This document shows, one piece after another, positions 7,691-15,866 of a stretch of 44,796 nt of DNA. The stretch covers positions 1 to 44,796 of the forward strand of contig JAEZVO010000038.1 in NCBI GenBank assembly GCA_023443125.1. Direction: 5' to 3'. The notes below the pieces were generated by a model, which did no database searches, was not told the origin of the DNA, and saw only the letters and a list, made by a program, of their open reading frames with translations. Made by a program: the position numbers and the translations under genes. The DNA is from Actinomycetes bacterium. GTDB lineage: Bacteria; Actinomycetota; Actinomycetes; Propionibacteriales; Propionibacteriaceae. Numbering within the stretch: position 1 is the first letter of the stretch; each line of letters opens with the position of its first letter.

Positions 7691-9003
7691 TTGAGGAACC
7701 CTTCGTAGTTACGCTGTTGCAGCTGGCTCTCGATGCGTTTGATGGTGTCGAGTGCCACGCCAACCATAATGAGTACCGACGTGCCACCGAAGGGGAAGTT
7801 CTGGTTAGCGCCGACGGCCATGAACGCGATCGTCGGCAACGCCGCGACGATGGCGAGATAGAGCGAACCGGGTGCGGTGAGACGGTTCAGCACGTAGCCC
7901 AGATAGCGTTCCGTGGGTTTGCCTGCGCGGATGCCCGGGATGAAGCCACCGTACTTCTTCATGTTGTCGGACACCTCTTGAGGGTTGAAGGTGATCGACA
8001 CGTAGAAGTACGCGAAGGCGATGATGAGAACGAACTGCAGGATGTTGTACGGCAGGCTGAAGTGGGAGTTCTGGCCGGCGAAGTACCGGCTGATCCACTG
8101 GCCCGCCGCGCTTTCGGGACGGAACGTCGCGAACAGCACAGGCAAGTACAGAATGGAGCTGGCGAAGATCACCGGAATCACACCGGCCTGGTTCACCTTG
8201 AGCGGGATGTAGGTGGTAGAGCCGCCGACGAGACGACGCCCCACCATCCGCTTGGCGTACTGCACGGGGATGCGACGCTGGCCCTGCTCCATGAACAGGA
8301 TCGCCCCCATCACGAGCAAGCCCACCAGGATGATGGCGACGAGGTAGAACCAGCCGATGGCGCCCTCGTTCTGTGCCTTCACCGCCCAGATACCGCTCGG
8401 GAACGAAGCGGTGATCTGCGTGAAGATCATGATGGACATACCGTTGCCGATACCGCGCTCGGTGATGAGCTCGCCCATCCACATGATGATGCTGGTACCG
8501 GCAGTCATCACGAAGACCATCGTGACGAGTGCGAGCAGATCTTGGGAGTAGAGGATGCCGGTGCAGCCCTGGAGCAGCTGGCCTGTGTTCGCGAGGGTGA
8601 CGAAGGCCGTCGCATTCATCACGGCCAACACGAGGGTCAGGTAGCGCGTGTATTCGGTGATCTTCGCCTGGCCCTGTCCGCCTTCCTTCTTCAGGGCCTC
8701 AAGCTTGGGAATCACCACGGTCATGAGCTGCATGATGATCGACGAGGTGATGTACGGCATGATGCCCAGCGCGAACACCGTGAGCTGCAGCAGCGCACCA
8801 CCCGAGAACAGGTTGATCATCGAGTAGAGGCCAGCGGCCGAACCCTGGCTCGCCTGGGTGACACATTCGTCGATGCGAGCCATGTTGACGTTCGGGGAGG
8901 GCAGCGATGAGCCGAAGCGGAAGATCGCGATGATACCCAGCGTGAAGAGAATCTTCTTACGCAGATCCGGCGATCTGAACGCGTTCAGGAAGGCGGAAAT
9001 CAT
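7687..9003 (-). CDS. secY: Protein translocase subunit SecY
   Basis: 438 aa with ten hydrophobic segments. It is the pore of the SecYEG channel in the cytoplasmic membrane. Signature stretches visible: FRFGSSLPSPNV after TM1, a plug-like region at about 50-75, and GKPTERYLGYVLNRLT in the cytosolic C5 loop that meets SecA and the ribosome. It is separated from rplO by 202 bp containing a strong terminator, so secY-adk-map appears to be an operon of its own, unlike the continuous rplO-secY of many bacteria. Confidence 0.98.
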   Translation of the reverse strand: MISAFLNAFRSPDLRKKILFTLGIIAIFRFGSSLPSPNVNMARIDECVTQASQGSAAGLYSMINLFSGGALLQLTVFALGIMPYITSSIIMQLMTVVIPKLEALKKEGGQGQAKITEYTRYLTLVLAVMNATAFVTLANTGQLLQGCTGILYSQDLLALVTMVFVMTAGTSIIMWMGELITERGIGNGMSIMIFTQITASFPSGIWAVKAQNEGAIGWFYLVAIILVGLLVMGAILFMEQGQRRIPVQYAKRMVGRRLVGGSTTYIPLKVNQAGVIPVIFASSILYLPVLFATFRPESAAGQWISRYFAGQNSHFSLPYNILQFVLIIAFAYFYVSITFNPQEVSDNMKKYGGFIPGIRAGKPTERYLGYVLNRLTAPGSLYLAIVAALPTIAFMAVGANQNFPFGGTSVLIMVGVALDTIKRIESQLQQRNYEGFLK

Positions 9004-9143
9004 CCAGCGCTACTTTCAATCCATTCGCGGCCACGTGGCCACAGGGCCTAATACAACTCGGTCAGCCTAGCAACTTTGCCCCTGCGGCCCCAAGTCACGG
9101 GAGCGGAAGATGACTTGGCTAGGCGTTGTTTATGCACTCAGAG
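9004..9143 (-). promoter_or_regulatory. Probable secY-adk-map promoter region
   Basis: Between the rplO terminator and secY. On the - strand TTGGGG-N18-TAGGCT is a candidate promoter. An inverted repeat CCAAGTCA-N13-TGACTTGG (9090-9118) lies over or next to the -35 and could be an operator or a second hairpin. The promoter call rests on hexamer matching only. Confidence 0.4.
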
Positions 9144-9186
9144 AAAAAGACGGTGACCGGGCCCGCAGTCGGAACCGGTCACCGTC
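9144..9186 (-). terminator. Strong intrinsic terminator of the spc operon, after rplO
   Basis: A 12-bp perfect stem GACGGTGACCGG / CCGGTCACCGTC with a 14-nt loop is followed on the - strand by T5. It lies 19 bp after the rplO stop. Confidence 0.88.
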
Positions 9187-9205
9187 CGTCGTAAAGGTTG
9201 TGCGC

Positions 9206-9646
9206 TCAGAGCTCGTTCGCAGAGCCGCCGGCGGCAGCCAGCTTGTCCTTCGCGGAGCTCGAGAACTTGTGGGCAGTCACGTTGAGCTTGACGCTCACTT
9301 CGCCCTGCCCGAGCACCTTGACGAGGTGGCCGTCGCGCACGGCGCCAGCTGCCACGAGGTCGTCGACGGTCACGTCGCCGCCCTTCGGGAACAGCTCGGC
9401 AATGCGGCCGACGTTCACGACCTGGTACTCCACACGGAACGGGTTCTTGAAGCCCTTGAGCTTCGGAATCCGCATGTGCATCGGCATCTGCCCGCCCTCG
9501 AAGTTCTCAGGAACGTTCTTGCGAGCGCCAGTGCCCTTGGTGCCACGGCCTGCGGTCTTACCCTTGGATGCCTCACCGCGACCCACGCGGGTCTTGTCGG
9601 TCTTGGCTCCCGGGGCAGGACGCAGGTGATGAATCTTTACTGCCAT
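9206..9646 (-). CDS. rplO: 50S ribosomal protein L15
   Basis: 146 aa. N-terminal basic glycine-rich arm (HHLRPAPGAKTDKTRVGRG; KGKTAGRGTKG) and a globular C-terminal half. It assembles into the large subunit near the central protuberance. Last gene of the spc operon here, one base after rpmD, and followed by the terminator at 9144-9186. Confidence 0.98.
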   Translation of the reverse strand: MAVKIHHLRPAPGAKTDKTRVGRGEASKGKTAGRGTKGTGARKNVPENFEGGQMPMHMRIPKLKGFKNPFRVEYQVVNVGRIAELFPKGGDVTVDDLVAAGAVRDGHLVKVLGQGEVSVKLNVTAHKFSSSAKDKLAAAGGSANEL

Positions 9647-9647
9647 G

Positions 9648-9830
9648 TCACTTCACCTCTTCAACCGTCACGAGGTGCGACACGACGTTAATCATGCCGC
9701 GTACCTCGGGGCGATCCTCACGGACGACACTTTGACCGACGCGCTTGAGGCCGAGCGAACGAAGGGAATCCTTCTGGTTGCTCTTGCCGTTGGCGCCGGA
9801 CTTCATCTGGGTGATCTTCAGCTGTGCCAT
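9648..9830 (-). CDS. rpmD: 50S ribosomal protein L30
   Basis: 60 aa, the standard short bacterial L30 (SLRSLGLKRVGQSVVREDRP then EVRGMINVVSHLV). It packs on 23S rRNA domain II. It starts directly after the rpsE stop with no gap and is followed by rplO. Confidence 0.97.
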   Translation of the reverse strand: MAQLKITQMKSGANGKSNQKDSLRSLGLKRVGQSVVREDRPEVRGMINVVSHLVTVEEVK

Positions 9831-10442
9831 TTAGCTCGCCACCTCTTCCTTGCTGGCGCGAAGCATCGCTGCAGGAGCAACGTCTTCGACGGGCAGCCCG
9901 CGGCGGCGAGCCACCTGCTCCGGCTGCTCGAGCTGCTTGAGCGCATCAACCGTGGCGTGCACCACGTTGATGGCGTTCGGCGAACCGAGCGACTTCGACA
10001 GCACATCGTGAATGCCTGCGCACTCGAGCACGGCACGCACCGAGCCACCGGCGATCACACCGGTACCGGGCGTTGCCGGGCGCAGCATGACGACGCCGGC
10101 AGCCTTCTCACCCTGCACAGCGTGCGGGATGGAGCGCTGGATCATCGGCACGTGGAAGAAGTGCTTCTTGGCCTCTTCCACGCCCTTGGCGATCGCGGCC
10201 GGCACCTCCTTCGCCTTGCCGTAGCCCACGCCGACGGTGCCTTCACCGTCGCCCACTACGACCAGCGCAGTGAAGCTGAAGCGGCGACCGCCCTGCACCA
10301 CCTTGGCGACGCGGTTGATCGCAACCACGCGCTCGAGGTACTGCTTCTTGTCATCACGAGCATTGTTGTCACGGCCACGACGATCGTCACGGCCACGACG
10401 CTCACCACCTGCGCGGTTGCCGCGCTGCTGGGTTTCACTCAT
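9831..10442 (-). CDS. rpsE: 30S ribosomal protein S5
   Basis: 203 aa. I start at the ATG of MSETQQRGN because AAAGAGGA lies 5-8 bases upstream and rplR ends 20 bp before; the frame stays open over 100 codons further but only as a shadow of rplR. Residues 1-32 are an Arg/Gly/Asp-rich extension. The double-stranded RNA-binding-like domain (RVAKVVQGGRRFSFTALVVV) and the GTGVIAGGSVRAVLE loop follow. S5 shapes the decoding-site helicase path. Confidence 0.97.
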   Translation of the reverse strand: MSETQQRGNRAGGERRGRDDRRGRDNNARDDKKQYLERVVAINRVAKVVQGGRRFSFTALVVVGDGEGTVGVGYGKAKEVPAAIAKGVEEAKKHFFHVPMIQRSIPHAVQGEKAAGVVMLRPATPGTGVIAGGSVRAVLECAGIHDVLSKSLGSPNAINVVHATVDALKQLEQPEQVARRRGLPVEDVAPAAMLRASKEEVAS

Positions 10443-10461
10443 CGTTTCCTCTTTCGTCGGG

Positions 10462-10845
10462 TCAGAAGTCGAGGCCACCCTCGCGGGCGGCGTCGGCCAG
10501 GGCCGCGAGGCGGCCGGTGTACTTGTTACCAGCGCGGTCGAACACGACCGCAGCAATGCCCGCATCCTTGGCGCGCGAGGCGAGCAGCGTGCCCAGCTTC
10601 GCAGCCTTCTCGGACTTGGTGCCTGCCTCGTTGCGCAGGTCTGCTTCCATCGTCGACGCGGACACGAGCGTGCGGCCCTGGACGTCGTCGATGACCTGTG
10701 CGTACAGGTGGCGGGGCGACCGGGTAACCACGAGGCGCGGACGCTCGGCGGTGCCGGTGATCTTCTTGCGAGCACGAAGCTGGCGACGGGAACGCGACGC
10801 GGTCTTCGGAGCCAGTTTCTTGCCCGCGCGGAGCGAGATAGCCAT
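10462..10845 (-). CDS. rplR: 50S ribosomal protein L18
   Basis: 127 aa. Basic N-terminus (RRQLRARKKITGTAERPRL), then the 5S rRNA-binding fold with SPRHLYAQVIDD and FDRAGNKYTGR. It forms the 5S RNP with L5. Its ATG overlaps the rplF stop as TAATG. Confidence 0.98.
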   Translation of the reverse strand: MAISLRAGKKLAPKTASRSRRQLRARKKITGTAERPRLVVTRSPRHLYAQVIDDVQGRTLVSASTMEADLRNEAGTKSEKAAKLGTLLASRAKDAGIAAVVFDRAGNKYTGRLAALADAAREGGLDF

Positions 10846-11387
10846 TACTTACCAGCCTTTCCAGCCTTGCGACGGACGTGCTCACCCGCGTAGCGCACAC
10901 CCTTGCCCTTGTAAGGCTCAGGCTTACGCAGCTTGCGGATGTTCGCGGCCGTTTCGCCGACGAGCTGCTTGTCGATGCCCTGCACAGAGAACTTCGTCTG
11001 GTTCTCGACGTTGAAGGTGATGCCTTCCGGGGCGTCGATGATGACGGGGTGCGAGAAGCCGAGCGCGAACTCGAGCTGCTTGGGCCCCTTGGAGATCACA
11101 CGGTAACCAACGCCGACGATCTCGAGCTTCTTCTCGTAGCCCTCGGTGACGCCAGTGATCATGTTGGCGATCAGCGTGCGGGTGAGCCCGTGCAGCGAGC
11201 GGTTTTCGCGCTCATCGTTAGGGCGAGCCACCTGGATTGCGCCGTCGTCGTTCTTGCTGACGGTGATGGGCTCCTTGACGGTGAACTGCAGCTCACCCTT
11301 CGGGCCCTTCACACCGACGTGCTGTCCATCGAGCGTGACCGTAACGCCGTTCGGCACGGTGACGGGGTACTTACCAATACGAGACAT
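10845..11387 (-). CDS. rplF: 50S ribosomal protein L6
   Basis: 180 aa with two tandem L6 repeats (about 10-80 and 90-170). The C-terminal GKGVRYAGEHVRRKAGK signature is present. It lies close to the factor-binding site on the large subunit. Canonical spc position between rpsH and rplR. Confidence 0.98.
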   Translation of the reverse strand: MSRIGKYPVTVPNGVTVTLDGQHVGVKGPKGELQFTVKEPITVSKNDDGAIQVARPNDERENRSLHGLTRTLIANMITGVTEGYEKKLEIVGVGYRVISKGPKQLEFALGFSHPVIIDAPEGITFNVENQTKFSVQGIDKQLVGETAANIRKLRKPEPYKGKGVRYAGEHVRRKAGKAGK

Positions 11388-11404
11388 GGTTCATCTACCT
11401 CCTG

Positions 11405-11809
11405 TCACCACACGTAGGCGAGCACTTCGCCGCCCACGGATTGAGCCTTGGCCTGCTTGTCGGTCAGCAGCCCCTGCGAGGTGGAAATGATGGCGATACC
11501 GAGGCCGCCAAGCACCCGAGGAAGCTGGTTCGCTTTCGCATAGACGCGAAGCCCTGGCTTGCTGATACGACGCAGCCCAGCGATGGAACGCTCACGGGAG
11601 TCGCCATACTTCAGGGTCACCTTCAACACCTTGCCGACCTGGCCTTCAACCTCGGTCTGCTCGAAATCGGAGATGTAGCCCTCTGCCTTCAGGATCTCGG
11701 CGATCCCGACCTTGATCTTGGACGACGGCATCGACGTCGAATCCAAGTACGCCTGATTGGCGTTGCGCAGACGCGTCAACATGTCTGCGATGGGGTCAGT
11801 CATTGTCAT
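11405..11809 (-). CDS. rpsH: 30S ribosomal protein S8
   Basis: 134 aa, starting MTMTDPIADMLTRLRNA; the first ATG has GAAAGAGG about 8 bases upstream and is preferred over the ATG two codons in. It ends GGEVLAYVW. It binds the central domain of 16S rRNA and in enterobacteria represses the spc operon. It lies 79 bp downstream of rpsN. Confidence 0.98.
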   Translation of the reverse strand: MTMTDPIADMLTRLRNANQAYLDSTSMPSSKIKVGIAEILKAEGYISDFEQTEVEGQVGKVLKVTLKYGDSRERSIAGLRRISKPGLRVYAKANQLPRVLGGLGIAIISTSQGLLTDKQAKAQSVGGEVLAYVW

Positions 11810-11888
11810 GACCTGTACCTCTTTCTCGCGCCGGTTTCCTTAAAGTTCAGGACCTGTCGCGTTCATGATGTTGGTTAGACGGTGGGAC

Positions 11889-12074
11889 TCACCAGGACGA
11901 CTTGGTGACGCCCGGCAGTTCGCCTGCGTGCGCGAGCTCGCGCAAGCACACGCGGCACAGGCCAAACTTGCGGTAGACCGACTTCGGTCGTCCGCACTTC
12001 TGGCAGCGGGTGTAGGCGCGCACACCGAACTTCGGCTTGCGGGCCTGCTTGACTTTGAGTGCAGTCTTAGCCAT
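11889..12074 (-). CDS. rpsZ: 30S ribosomal protein S14, zinc-binding type Z
   Basis: 61 aa. The CQKC and CRVC pairs form the zinc knuckle of the short S14 type, which is the housekeeping form in many Gram-positives. A zinc-free long S14, often in a Zur-controlled locus, would be elsewhere if present. It is placed between rplE and rpsH as usual. Confidence 0.97.
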   Translation of the reverse strand: MAKTALKVKQARKPKFGVRAYTRCQKCGRPKSVYRKFGLCRVCLRELAHAGELPGVTKSSW

Positions 12075-12083
12075 GCCTCAGCC

Positions 12084-12692
12084 TCACTTCTTCTTGGCGT
12101 AGTAAGCCGGGCCACGCTTGGCCTTGGGCTTCTTCGGATCGTCCTTGGCCTTGAACGGGAATCCAAGGTGCTTCAGCAGCGCGCGACCTTCGACGTCGTT
12201 CGTCGCGGTGGTGACGAACGTGATGTCCATGCCGCGCACGCGGTCAATCTTGTCCGGGTCGATTTCAAGGAACATGACCTGCTCGTTGAGACCGAAGGTG
12301 TAGTTACCCTGGCCATCGAACTGGCGGCCGTTGAGTCCGCGGAAGTCGCGGATTCGGGGCAGCGCCAGGGTGAGCAGACGGTCAGCGAACTCCCACATGC
12401 GATCGCCACGCAGCGTGACGTGGCAGCCGATGGGCTGGCCTTCACGCAGCTTGAACTGGGCGATGGACTTGCGAGCCTTCGTCACCGCAGGCTTCTGGCC
12501 GGTGATAGCGGTGAGGTCGCGGATCGCGCCGTCGATGATCTTCGAGTCGCGAGCAGCCTCACCGACGCCCATGTTGACGACAACCTTCGTCAGGCCGGGG
12601 ACCTGCATGGGGTTCTCGTACTTGAACTCTTCCTGCAGCGCCGGGACGATCGTCTCGCGGTACTGCTTCTTCAGGCGGGGCATCTCAGTCAT
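12084..12692 (-). CDS. rplE: 50S ribosomal protein L5
   Basis: 202 aa. VVVNMGVGEA near the N-terminus, the P-site loop region (AQFKLREGQPIGCHVTLRG), and a Lys-rich tail about 20 residues longer than the E. coli protein. It binds 5S rRNA and contacts P-site tRNA and S13. The ATG overlaps the rplX stop (TGATG). Confidence 0.98.
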   Translation of the reverse strand: MTEMPRLKKQYRETIVPALQEEFKYENPMQVPGLTKVVVNMGVGEAARDSKIIDGAIRDLTAITGQKPAVTKARKSIAQFKLREGQPIGCHVTLRGDRMWEFADRLLTLALPRIRDFRGLNGRQFDGQGNYTFGLNEQVMFLEIDPDKIDRVRGMDITFVTTATNDVEGRALLKHLGFPFKAKDDPKKPKAKRGPAYYAKKK

Positions 12693-13060
12693 CAGATCTC
12701 CTCCCCAGTAGCGCGGGCGATGCGGACGGAACGCTCTGACTTGTACTCCGAGCCGTCGGGGCGAGTCTTAGTAACTTCGACGCGCTTGTAGCCGACGCGG
12801 GTGACCACGTCCTTGCCGTCCTTCTTCACCACGAGCTGCACGTTCGACACATGGATGGGCGCTTCGGCGGTGACGATGCCGCCTTCAATCTTTCGCCCGG
12901 TGCCGGTCTGCTGCTCACGACGGTGCTGCTTGACGACGTTCACACCCTGCACGGTGACCTTCTGGTCGTCCGGGTACACAGCGATGATCTCGCCGGTGAC
13001 ACCCTTATCCTTACCTGCGATGACCCGAACCTGGTCACCCTTCTTCACGTGAAGCGCCAT
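12692..13060 (-). CDS. rplX: 50S ribosomal protein L24
   Basis: 122 aa. N-terminal KOW motif (KKGDQVRVIAGKDKGVTGEI), the assembly-initiator protein of the large subunit at the tunnel exit. The C-terminal 20 residues are a charged extension. One base separates it from rplN, and it overlaps rplE. Confidence 0.98.
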   Translation of the reverse strand: MALHVKKGDQVRVIAGKDKGVTGEIIAVYPDDQKVTVQGVNVVKQHRREQQTGTGRKIEGGIVTAEAPIHVSNVQLVVKKDGKDVVTRVGYKRVEVTKTRPDGSEYKSERSVRIARATGEEI

Positions 13061-13061
13061 G

Positions 13062-13430
13062 TCAGATCACCTCCGGAGCGAGGGACACGATGCGCATGAA
13101 CTTCTTGTCGCGCAGTTCGCGGGCCACGGGACCGAAGATACGGGTACCGCGGGGCTCGCCGTCGTTCCTGAGCAGGACGGCGGCGTTCTCGTCGAACTTG
13201 ATGTAGGAACCGTCAGGGCGACGGCTTTCCTTACGCTGGCGGACGATAACGGCCTTGACGACCTCGCCCTTCTTGACGGTGCTGCCAGGGATTGCGTCCT
13301 TGACGGTGGCGACGATAGTGTCGCCCAGATATGCGTAGCGGCGTCCAGAGCCACCGAGCACACGGATGCAGAGGAGCTCCTTTGCACCAGTGTTGTCAGC
13401 GACCTTCAGCCGCGACTCTTGCTGAATCAT
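13062..13430 (-). CDS. rplN: 50S ribosomal protein L14
   Basis: 122 aa from the ATG of MIQQESRLKVADNTGAKE, the universal L14 N-terminus and length. The frame stays open 50 codons upstream, but that part reads as untranslated leader. It contacts h14 of 16S rRNA at the subunit interface (bridge B8). First gene of the spc operon here; the usual upstream neighbour rpsQ has been moved 4 kb away by the inserted sugar transporter. Confidence 0.98.
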   Translation of the reverse strand: MIQQESRLKVADNTGAKELLCIRVLGGSGRRYAYLGDTIVATVKDAIPGSTVKKGEVVKAVIVRQRKESRRPDGSYIKFDENAAVLLRNDGEPRGTRIFGPVARELRDKKFMRIVSLAPEVI

Positions 13431-13601
13431 TACTTCTCCTTGTCCCACCGGTTCCAGGAACTGGCCTTGTGAAACTAGAAACGGCCCCCCTGGATTTTGC
13501 CAGGAGGTAACCCCCGCCTCGAGAGAGTGGGAGCCATGTTGCGGCCCGGGAAAGGTCCCCTCGAAAGGGCACAGACCCAAAGCAACTTGCCCATGTTAAC
13601 G

Positions 13602-13643
13602 CAGCCAGGCGCGAGCGCCTAATCGCTGGCGGGCAGTGCTGCC
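13602..13643 (-). terminator. Weak stem-loops after the aglG-like gene
   Basis: Two short hairpins (GGCAG-TG-CTGCC, and AGGCG-N4-CGCCT with outer CAGC/GCTG) lie just after the permease stop at 13648. There is no U-tract. A TAACAT (-10 like) box follows and may serve rplN. Confidence 0.3.
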
Positions 13644-13647
13644 GGGC

Positions 13648-14529
13648 TCAGCGCTGTGAACCCGCCAGCAGTGCCTGCACGAAGTACCGCTGGAATGCGA
13701 AGAACACGATCAGCGGCACGATCATCGACAAGAATGCGCCGGCCGAGAGCACGTCGATGTTGGATCCGAACTGGCGAAGTTGCTGCTGAATGGCGACGGT
13801 CAGCGGCGCGGAGTCACCCGAAGTGAAGATCAGCGCGACGAGCATGTCGTTCCAAGTCCAAAGGAACTGGAAGATCGCCAGCGACGCGATCGCCGGCAGC
13901 CCCAATGGCAGCACGATGCGGATGAACACCATCCAGTCGTTGGCGCCGTCCACACGCGCGGCCTCGAGGAGCTCCGTCGGGAACTGTGTGAAGAAGTTAC
14001 GCAACAGGAATATGGCGAACGGCAGGCCAAATGCGATGTGGAACAGGATTACGCCCAGCACGTCGCCGAAAATCCCCAGTGCACCGAACAGCCCGGCGAG
14101 CGGAATCAGCGCTACCTGAATCGGCACGGCGAGCAAGATGACCACGACGATGAACAGCGCGTCGCGACCAGGGAACTTCAGGAACGCGAACGCGTAGGCC
14201 GCGAGCGCGCCGATGACAACCACGAAGAACGTGGACGGCACCGCGATGACGACGGTATTCCAGAACGACCCGGTGATCGTGGGGTTCTGCAGCAGATTCG
14301 CGTAGTTGTCGAGCGTGAGTTGCGCAGGTTTCGTGAAGACGGTCCACCATCCGGAGGCGGCGTTGTCGCCAGCGCTTCGAAGCGAGGTCAGCAACAGACC
14401 CAGCGTCGGCACCATCCAGAAGACGGCCACGATTGCCAAGACGACGTTGACCACGGCCTTGCCAACACTGGCTGCGAAGCGCAGCGTGCGCTTGTCGCGC
14501 CTGCGCGACGGGCTTGCGGGAGAAGTCAT
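13648..14529 (-). CDS. Sugar ABC transporter permease, MalG/AglG-like (CUT1)
   Basis: 293 aa with six predicted membrane helices and the cytoplasmic EAA loop EAARVDGANDWMVFIRIVLP, the docking site for the ATPase. Second permease of a binding-protein-dependent carbohydrate importer (CUT1 family). Its ATG overlaps the stop of the partner permease by 4 bp (ATGA). No ATPase gene is in the operon; in actinobacteria a shared MsiK-type ATPase commonly serves such systems (known), and I infer the same here. Specificity is guessed as alpha-glucosides from overall likeness to AglEFG, with low certainty. Confidence 0.85.
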   Translation of the reverse strand: MTSPASPSRRRDKRTLRFAASVGKAVVNVVLAIVAVFWMVPTLGLLLTSLRSAGDNAASGWWTVFTKPAQLTLDNYANLLQNPTITGSFWNTVVIAVPSTFFVVVIGALAAYAFAFLKFPGRDALFIVVVILLAVPIQVALIPLAGLFGALGIFGDVLGVILFHIAFGLPFAIFLLRNFFTQFPTELLEAARVDGANDWMVFIRIVLPLGLPAIASLAIFQFLWTWNDMLVALIFTSGDSAPLTVAIQQQLRQFGSNIDVLSAGAFLSMIVPLIVFFAFQRYFVQALLAGSQR

Positions 14530-15866
14530 GAGCGCTCCTCCTTAAAACGCCGAACGTTGATGATCATGCTGGGCAACACCAGGATGAGCAGCAAGACGGC
14601 GAGCGCCGAACCCAAACCGAAGTGCTGTCCGCCGCCGAAGGACTGCGTCCACATCTCGACGGCGATGACATTGGCTGCTGGTTTCGACGTGCCCGGCGGA
14701 ATGACGTACACAAGGTCGAAGATTTTCAGCACGTTGATGATGAGTGTGACGAACACCACGACGAGCACCGGAGCGAGCAACGGCGCGGTGATTCTGGTGA
14801 AGACCTTCCACTCGTTCGCGCCGTCCATCCGCGCGGCCTCTTGGAGCGAGCGATCCATCGCGGAGAGCCCGGACGCGATCATCACCATCGCAAATCCTGC
14901 CCAAATCCAAATGTAGGACAGCATCACGACGGCATTGATGAAGGTGGAACCCAACCAACTCACGCCCTGGGCGCCTTGCGAAAAGTTCGATGCAGGAAGC
15001 GCCACCTTGTACTGGCTACCCGCTTCCAAGCCGTCGATCACGAACGTACCGTCGGGATTCGTCTTGGCGTGGCCGGCCACCTTACCGTCGGCATCGACGG
15101 CGTCCACCCTAATGCCGGGCAGCCCTCGCTTGCCCTCGTCAATCTGGCCCTGCGCTCCCCCACCGCCGCGGATCACGTCGAGCCATACCGTGCCGGCGAT
15201 CTGCGTGTCACTAGGTGCCGAGCTTTCGACAGCCTGCACCGCCTCTTCAGGAACGTTGTCCTGCTTGATGGCGATCAGGGGGAAATGCTGCACCTCCCCC
15301 GCGCGCACCTGGTTATCCGAGGCGATAATTCCCGCTTCTGCCCCGATGCCTGCGTCCTTGCGCGGTTTCGCGCCTGGATAATGCGCAGCGTCGTTGAACC
15401 ACCCGTCGACGGCCACCACGGCCGCGTTCACCGTGCCCAGCTTCGGATCTTCTTGGAACATCGAGCGGAAGATCACGCCGGCCGCCAGCATGGAGATGGC
15501 CATCGGCATAAACACGATGAGTTTGAAGGCGGTCTTCCACCGAATCTTGTCGAGCAGCACCGCGAAAATCAGGCCGAGGATGGTGCATGCTGCGGGTGCG
15601 ACGAGTACCCACAGGATGTTGTTGCGGATGGCCATGAAGGTGGTCTCGTTGGTGAACATCGTGACGTAGTTGTCCCAACCAACGAATTCGTCACCCGACT
15701 TGCTGTACAACGAGCGCACCACCGTGAAGATCACGGGGTACACCACGAGTGCTCCCAGCATCACCAGTGCCGGGAGCAGAAACGACGCGACGGTGAGCCA
15801 CCGCCTCACGGACCATCGTTGCCGTGAGGCGGTGCGCCCACCTGCAGTTCGCGGTGAATCTGCCAT
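14526..15866 (-). CDS. Sugar ABC transporter permease, MalF/AglF-like, with Ig-like loop insert
   Basis: 446 aa, about 140 longer than a plain CUT1 permease. TM1 lies at about 23-50, TM2 and TM3 at about 85-135; residues about 136-305 form a long extracytoplasmic loop, then three more helices follow. The EAA motif is at 343-360 (EAARMDGANEWKVFTRIT). In the loop, residues about 222-292 read like a Cna-B/SdrD-type or transthyretin-like beta domain (IAGTVWLD, RGLPGIRVDAVDADG, NPDGTFVIDGL, YKVALP). E. coli MalF has an unrelated Ig-like P2 loop in the same place that holds the binding protein (known); this insert may do the same (inference). Second in the operon, directly after the lipoprotein. 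Confidence 0.85.
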   Translation of the reverse strand: MADSPRTAGGRTASRQRWSVRRWLTVASFLLPALVMLGALVVYPVIFTVVRSLYSKSGDEFVGWDNYVTMFTNETTFMAIRNNILWVLVAPAACTILGLIFAVLLDKIRWKTAFKLIVFMPMAISMLAAGVIFRSMFQEDPKLGTVNAAVVAVDGWFNDAAHYPGAKPRKDAGIGAEAGIIASDNQVRAGEVQHFPLIAIKQDNVPEEAVQAVESSAPSDTQIAGTVWLDVIRGGGGAQGQIDEGKRGLPGIRVDAVDADGKVAGHAKTNPDGTFVIDGLEAGSQYKVALPASNFSQGAQGVSWLGSTFINAVVMLSYIWIWAGFAMVMIASGLSAMDRSLQEAARMDGANEWKVFTRITAPLLAPVLVVVFVTLIINVLKIFDLVYVIPPGTSKPAANVIAVEMWTQSFGGGQHFGLGSALAVLLLILVLPSMIINVRRFKEERS

